Shown in pieces: positions 58,061 to 64,000 of a stretch of 64,000 nucleotides of DNA; positions within the stretch are counted from its first letter, which is position 1, and the number at the start of each line of letters is the position of its first letter. The notes under the pieces are model-generated. The model was given only the letters and a program-made list of their open reading frames with translations. It ran no database searches and had not been told where the DNA came from. This stretch comes from Solen grandis (lineage: Eukaryota > Mollusca > Bivalvia > Adapedonta > Solenidae): NCBI GenBank assembly GCA_021229015.1, contig CM037788.1, forward strand, positions 47,469,520 through 47,533,519, written 5' to 3'. The translations under genes and the position numbers were made by a program.

Positions 58061-58689
58061 TCGGATTTAAATTGGCACAGGTCTTTTTCCAGTGGTTCAA
58101 TTAAATCGATTTATTGGATAATAATCAATAATCTTCCCAATCAAATGGTTTCTTTACTGAAGATATGCTGAGCAAGATAGATTACCCCGGTCCCTCCTGC
58201 CGAGCCAGACCTGTCCCTGACCTCTTGATCGAGTTAATACCTGAAAATGTCTTTTAACCAAAGTGTTATTTAGTTTGTGATGGGTAAATGATATATTTTT
58301 CAAAAGATTTGGTAATTGTATAGTTATTCTTATGAACGTGTTACTCCTGGCAGCAATAAGGCGTAAGGCTGAGTAACCCATTATCAGAACTATAATAACC
58401 AACACGAGTATCCCAAAACCCTATCGTCATTAATGATATATTTTATACGATATTGTGGCTTTGCAAACTCGTTACAAACGGGATTAACTATGAACCAGAA
58501 TAATGAAATGTCAACCGATGTGAAATATTATGAAGTAAGGGTTTTTGTCAATAAGAGTTTGATTTAAATCTGAATGTTCATTTAAATAAATGTACTCTGT
58601 AAGCATTTAAAAAAAACGCATTTAGTGATGCTATAAAAGGAAGTTTTACATTGATGGTACTGTTACATTTCCATTGTTTGGTGGCACTT

Positions 58690-58825
58690 GAAGGACAGGG
58701 TTTCCCGGTGTATGATTTTTGGCATCTTTTTACTTGTCCAGGCGTCGGGTCGTAGCAGACAGGGCTGTATCTGCCTCACTGTGAATATCAAAATCTGTTG
58801 ATGGGATATTAAACCCAAGTAAACG
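58690..58825 (+). mobile_element. Probable SINE tail fragment
   Basis: 'aaaatctgttgatgggatat' then 'taaacccaag' resembles the conserved 'gatgggacgttaaacccaa' 3' end found in metazoan SINEs. The 5' part is not recognisable. Confidence 0.45.
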
Positions 58826-58829
58826 AGCA

Positions 58830-59270
58830 AGTCATATTTGCCTTAATATTATGATTAAACAGAACAAGATATCACGTGTAATTGCTTCTCCCGTCCACTT
58901 CATCAGGCTAGGTCTGAACTTAATTTATGCATATATACAACTCTTTTTAAAAGTCTAAAGGGATTTTAATGAAAATGTATGCATATGCGGCGAACTTAAA
59001 GCGTAAACCTGTATGCGTACTGCGTAACCTCGTATACAGTCTATGGAATATATATACTGTCCCCTGAATTCAAACAAAATTGTGGAGAGACAAACATATC
59101 TGATAAAAGAAATAGAGACAATATCAGACCTAATATGTTTAATATTTAGCGATAAGTTTTCTTTTTTATTTTGTTTGAAGCGTATGCTAAATGTTATTGG
59201 TTGGGAGGGGCGCAATTTTAACGGAGTGGTACGACAAATACAGCACTCGAAAACATGTGCATTAATGTAT
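58830..59270. other. Noncoding stretch, no gene seen
   Basis: No domain-bearing frame or named element was found. Confidence 0.45.
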
Positions 59271-59584
59271 ACCACCTATACCTAATACCGGTGTATCACT
59301 TATAAAACACCTATACTTCATACTAATATATTACAAATGTGATACTTGTATATCATATAAACAATTCTTGATGTGAAATATACAACTCGTATATCTAATC
59401 AAAAACTTAATGATATATAAGATAAAGAAGTCGTATACCTAATACCAATATATCAAAAATACAACACTATAGATATCAGTATATTACATACACAAATCCA
59501 ATATTTAATACCCGCCTCGTATATTAGATATACAAATCCAATACCCGCATACTTAATATACAAATCCAATATTTAATAGCCGCC
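59270..59584 (+). repeat. Decayed left edge of the 35-bp array
   Basis: Loose repetition of 'atatacaa', 'tacctaatacc' and 'gtatatc' words, grading into 'cctcgtatattagatataca' and then the regular array. Confidence 0.6.
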
Positions 59585-60320
59585 TCGTACATTAGATATA
59601 CAAATCCAATATTTAATAGCCGTACATTAGATATACAAATCCAATATTTAATAGCCGTACATTAGATATACAAATCCAATATTTAATAGCCGTACATTAG
59701 ATATACAAATCCAATATTTAACAGCCGTACATTAGATATACAAATCCAATATTTAATAGCCGTACATTAGATATACAAATCCAATATTTAATAGCCGTAC
59801 ATTAGATATCCAAATCCAATATTTAATAGCCGTACATTAGATATACGAATCCAATATTTAATAGCCGTACATTAGATATACAAATCCAATATTTAACAGC
59901 CGTACATTAGATATACAAATCCAATATTTAACAGCCGTACATTAGATATACAAATCCAATATTTAACAGCCGTACATTAGATATACAAATCCAATATTTA
60001 ACAGCCGTACATTAGATATACAAATCCAATATTTAATAGCCGTACATTAGATATACAAATCCAATACCCGCATACTTAATATACAAATCCAATATTTAAT
60101 AGCCGTACATTAGATATACAAATCCAATATTTAATAGCCGTACATTAGATAAGCCGTACATTAGATATACAAATCCAATATTTAACAGCCGTACATTAGA
60201 TATACAAATCCAATATTTAATAGCCGTACATTAGATATACAAATCCAATATTTAACAGCCGTACATTAGATATACAAATCCAATATTTAATAGCCGTATA
60301 TTAGATATACAAATCAAAGA
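59585..60320 (+). repeat. 35-bp minisatellite (about 20 copies)
   Basis: The unit is AGCCGTACATTAGATATACA then AATCCAATATTTAAT, with little variation (atagcc/acagcc). A variant 'cccgcatacttaatataca' occurs at about 59543 and again at 60066, some 523 bp apart (close to 15 units), hinting at a block duplication. A truncated unit ('tagataagccg') lies near 60145. Confidence 0.93.
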
Positions 60321-60548
60321 CTAAATATCCGTATATTACATGTACAAATTAAACTCATCTGTGTATAATGAATTACATTTTGTCATAGTGTTGCTACTTG
60401 ATCCCTTTTCTCAAACTTGTGTTGCTGCAAAGGAAAAACTATAGATGTTTTTAAACGTTTTTGTCTTCCAAAGAACGCCTATTTACCAAAGGTTGTTAAA
60501 TGGGCCACGTGGATAAAGGTCACAGGTTGAAAAGAAGGTACAGTCTCT

Positions 60549-60695
60549 TTCCATTGAAAGCCATAGGGGCTCGTCAACCTTCATTTTATATATATGTAAT
60601 GATCATCTTTTTATATTTTGTGAAAACATTCAAAATGAACAAAGCCTTCCTTCTTTTATATATGTTGATGAGCACTTTTGGCTTTCAATGGACGA
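60549..60695. repeat. Inverted repeat around CCATTGAAAGCCA
   Basis: A perfect 13-bp pair, CCATTGAAAGCCA at 60551-60563 and TGGCTTTCAATGG at 60679-60691, extends on the inner side with mismatches ('gctcgtcaac' / 'gttgatgagc'). The right arm matches the dispersed repeat at 49.8 kb. Confidence 0.75.
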
Positions 60696-60729
60696 TATAT
60701 ACGTATCATGAAAAATATCATTTCTAAAT

Positions 60730-63500
60730 AAATATATTTATAATGAACGGCATAGATAAGACCTCCTATGGATGTGACATACCGGTATATTAAAGATGCG
60801 CCGCCTGCCGTAGTATGCCATGTTTAATGTCCGTGTTACTGTTTGTATGCAGTACGCTCGCCTGTAAAATGTGTCACCGGGTCAACATTGCTGATGTTAT
60901 CCATCCGAGATGACTGGTAATTTGAATGCAATTCATCAGTACAGAGGAAGTTTATATAATGCACCTGCCGTCTTAACCTGTGGCCATTTGAGACTGCCGT
61001 AGCGATCTGTGAAAACCAAGATCAGTCTGCACATCCATACAGTCTGATCCCGGTTTGCACTGTTCGCTAGTCAGTCAATAAATTTTCAGCAAGTATCCCC
61101 CAAAACAAAAAATGGTACAGTCCAAAAAGAAGAAAGGGCAAGTCCAAGTAAGAAAATTAGCAGGGTAAGGCTAGCACAAACAACACTCGATTGCAGCAGA
61201 AAGTGAGACCTCAGGCCGTGCAAATACGTCATGCTCGGTATAAACATGTGCACTGTGTTTAATTTCGCAGTACTTCTGAAATAAATAACTCTTTTCAAGG
61301 GTTCACACTTTCTTCAGCTACCAAGTATATTGTATGAAAACACCTTTATCTTTCCCTGCAATCAGAGTTCGCCAAGTATTTCCCTACATTTTTCCGACCA
61401 CGGAACATCACACATGTGTCAATAATCAGATGCAAACTTCTTACCAAATAAGTTATTATCCGTGTCTTTGATTTGTTTGAAACAACAAGGTGAATAGTGT
61501 GTTGTTTGTGTTTTTAAGTGCAGCATTTGTTCCTCAAAGGCAGGGGCGCTTAGTGCGTATACGCTACCGAAATAGTCCCATTGTGAATAATAGGCGTTGA
61601 CAGATTTTGCTGAAATTTATATATATATTGAATTCTCATTATGCCTTTGACAATATAATTCAGTTATGACAAGGGCTTACTCCTATTAATATATTACACC
61701 TATGTGAGGTCCTAACCGTGTTTGCTTCGGGAGCTAGAATTCATTGGTACGATCTCCTGTCGCGTCAAAACAAAATTGATAAAATTCCCTTTAATTTAGA
61801 CGCTCGACCTGAAAATGTGTCACCAATGCGAATTCACTGTGACTGGATGTGATATCACTCCATATGTACCCGGCGTGTTCTCTCAGTGAGTTAGCTCTGT
61901 TGTATTCAACTGTGTACCGAAAAGTTCAGTCGAGCTGAGGAAACAAATACAATCAGATGGTTCAACAGAAGGACTACAGGTATCACATGACGAACCCAGC
62001 GACTGAGTCCACAGCCACCTTGTAAAGTTTAATAGCTGGAATACCTGCTTGTTGCAATGCTATCTGCAGTGCATATACATCATACTTGTTAATTTGCTGT
62101 TTTAATGACTTATCAATGTCGCAGCTTGTATGTAAAAATAATATAGTGAGCTCATCAAGTTTTCCGATGGAACGATACACTGTCATCTGTTAACATTTTT
62201 TGATAGAGCGCAAAGTGTGACTGAGTAAACGACAGCAGCTGGGGATCATATATTTATGATGCTTAATGCATCGTGCCGTGTCGATCTAAACAATGAAAGT
62301 GTAATATCGTTGTTTTTTGTGGTTGTGGTGGTATTTCTTCTTGCGTTTCTATTTTATTTTCTTAAATTACAGTTGTTTAGTCATGTGTGACTGAAGTCGC
62401 TCACAACTTTACCATCCACTTTCCTAGCAATCAATTCACTACTTGAAAACCGAAAAACCTCTCGAAAATGTTCGAACTTCGAATTACTGAACATAACTTT
62501 ACAACACAGGTATGCAATGCTTAGATTCAGGAAAGGTACTTAAAGAAAGTTAAACAAAAGCATGTTGTTCACAGTAAAATTATATATTAGCTACAAGATC
62601 CATTTTACTCGGGAGATCAATAAAACAGTCCCAAATTACAAGCCACTACTGCTCCAGTATATGATTATCGTAACACTAGGACTCTCACGTCCTCTTATTG
62701 TATTGTTACAATTATGCTACTTCGAGCTCACCTGGGACTTTGGCCCCTTACCAATAAATGTGTAATGCTAAACCATACTAAGTGTGATGTAATGAATGAG
62801 ATAAATCAGCTTTTAGTTTTAGCGACGGGATTAACATTCTAAACCCAGTGTTTCTGAAGTTATTGAAGCAATCACATGACGACAAAAACTCCATCCGCTG
62901 TTGCTACAGAAGTTCTGTTTGTAACATAATAATCCGGAGTAAAGGTCATGAACCTTTCATTCATAAAGAGCTGCATACCTAAGTAGGTCATTCTCTTTCT
63001 CTAGTGCTAGCGAATTCTATCTGTTGTTTTGTATGTGTAGAAACTGACCAGGTATTTGATTATTTAAGATACTAGAATGTTTGCCTATCTATTTCAAAGT
63101 TAAGAAATGCCCTGGGAGGAACCTAACTCGCCATCATGCAAATATTGTGTGGACTACTTAGTCAATTACATACATACGGAGCACTACTTTTTCTTTTTAC
63201 AGGAGTCGATCTTCATGTACGTAAGATGGGTTGCTGTTCTGGTTAAGAAATGTCACGGATGTTTTTTTCACGCTTAAAATTGATGCTTCCAGTGCAAAAT
63301 AATGGCAAAAGAAAACATGTTAACAAACAATAACACACTAAAAGCGGTTACGGTAATGATTTAAACGTCTTTGTAACATATTCCATTCGTATTCGTTAGT
63401 GCAGAATCGCATTGCATGGATCCGCACTAAGCGCGGAGAGGTACAGTCAAAAATGTTGTGGAAAATATGCAAATTAGCAAGGCCTGATTTCGTTCTTCAG
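60730..63500. other. Noncoding stretch, no gene seen
   Basis: No coding exon or named element is supported. 'aagatcagtctgcacatcca' and 'gtctgatcccggtttgcact' near 61018-61060 resemble words of dispersed bivalve repeats. Confidence 0.5.
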
Positions 63501-63503
63501 CAT

Positions 63504-63523
63504 TAGACGGCTATCGCCGTCTA
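63504..63523. repeat. Small perfect hairpin
   Basis: TAGACGGC, loop TATC, GCCGTCTA. It sits directly before the first copy of the 60-bp direct repeat and may be the end of a mobile element. Confidence 0.8.
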
Positions 63524-63581
63524 AAAACAAAAATAAAACATTAAGCATATAAATTATGTACTTGTGTATCACACGTGATAA
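63522..63581 (+). repeat. 60-bp direct repeat, copy 1
   Basis: It matches 63941-64000 at 57 of 60 positions, offset 419 bp. It begins TAAAAACAAAAATAAAACAT and ends 'atcacacgtgataa'. Confidence 0.95.
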
Positions 63582-63661
63582 GGTTCCAGAACGGCACAAT
63601 GTTAATTGCTGTGAATCCCACTTATTTATGAAGGTATGCACATATTGTGATAATAATCCTG

Positions 63662-63860
63662 TTTACAGGGCGGTTATTACTGGGTGGATGTTACAGGGCG
63701 GATATTACTGGGTGGATGTTACAGGGCCGATGTTACAGGGCGGATGTTAGAGGGTGGATGTTACAGAATGGATATTATAGGTCGTATGATACAGGGTGGA
63801 TGTTACAGGGCGGATATTGTTGGGTGGATGTTACACGGCGGATGTTACAGGGTGGATATT
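63662..63860 (+). repeat. ~15-bp minisatellite (about 13 copies)
   Basis: Variants of GGATGTTACAGGGCG and GGATATTACTGGGTG alternate. The period is a multiple of three, so stop-free frames cross it; these are not taken as genes. Confidence 0.88.
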
Positions 63861-63940
63861 TTCACGCCTGGTATCTCACTCTAAAACATTTGTTCTGTTT
63901 CATGTCCTATTTACACTGAGGATCATCCTTGCATAAAGTT

Positions 63941-64000
63941 TAAAAACAAAAATAAAACATTAAGCATATAAATTATGTATTTACGTATCACACGTGATAA
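63941..64000 (+). repeat. 60-bp direct repeat, copy 2 (runs to the window edge)
   Basis: Second copy of 63522-63581 with three substitutions near its right part. It is still matching at the last base of the window, so the duplication probably continues beyond. Confidence 0.95.

Noticed and set aside
63556..63919. Gly/Trp-rich frames across the 15-bp repeat
   Set aside because: Produced by a tandem repeat whose period is a multiple of three; several frames are open at once and no start context or domain is present.

Overview
The window is animal nuclear DNA, most likely from a bivalve mollusc. It has introns with GT-AG borders, AT-rich noncoding DNA, a 100-N scaffold gap, and a dense load of short tRNA-derived SINEs, hairpin-ended elements with internal tandem repeats that resemble the bivalve pearl / Helentron-associated type, TTAA-flanked MITEs and many minisatellites. 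No bacterial or viral gene organisation is present. The bivalve assignment rests on repeat style and is an inference.

One protein-coding gene is supported. It is a six-coding-exon SLC16 (monocarboxylate transporter, MCT) gene on the + strand at 11938-18161. Splicing joins in frame to give 700 residues with 12 probable membrane helices and a serine-rich central loop of about 265 residues. All five introns interrupt the frame in phase 1. The TM1 signature DGGWGW and the TM8 GRP arginine are present, but two charged residues used by MCT1-type lactate/proton symporters appear to be replaced. The protein therefore looks like the MCT9/12/14 side of the family and its substrate cannot be named.

Layout: 1-11907 is noncoding (probably 5' intron or upstream DNA) with a SINE, a MITE and small repeats. 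11908-18161 is the SLC16 gene, with repeats in introns 1, 3 and 5. 18162 to about 22830 is 3' UTR or flank. 23470-25314 is a repeat-ended inverted element with a SINE nested inside. 25359-26587 is a large hairpin-ended element, followed by a scaffold gap at 26794-26893. 27107-28800 holds an opposite-strand hairpin-ended element and a 155-bp tandem array. 29785-33020 is a roughly 3-kb minisatellite of 48-bp and 33-bp units. 33-64 kb is gene-free as far as can be seen, and carries SINEs in both orientations, a SINE-derived minisatellite (41.2 kb), a CpG-rich inverted-repeat element (53.9 kb), a 35-bp array (59.5-60.3 kb) and a 15-bp array (63.7 kb) between 60-bp direct repeats.

CpG dinucleotides look sparse from 1 to about 26 kb and commoner after the gap. 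This fits an old methylated transcription unit on the left and intergenic DNA on the right, but a scaffold join between unrelated segments is also possible. All coordinates were read by eye; family assignments of repeats are pattern-based and were not searched.
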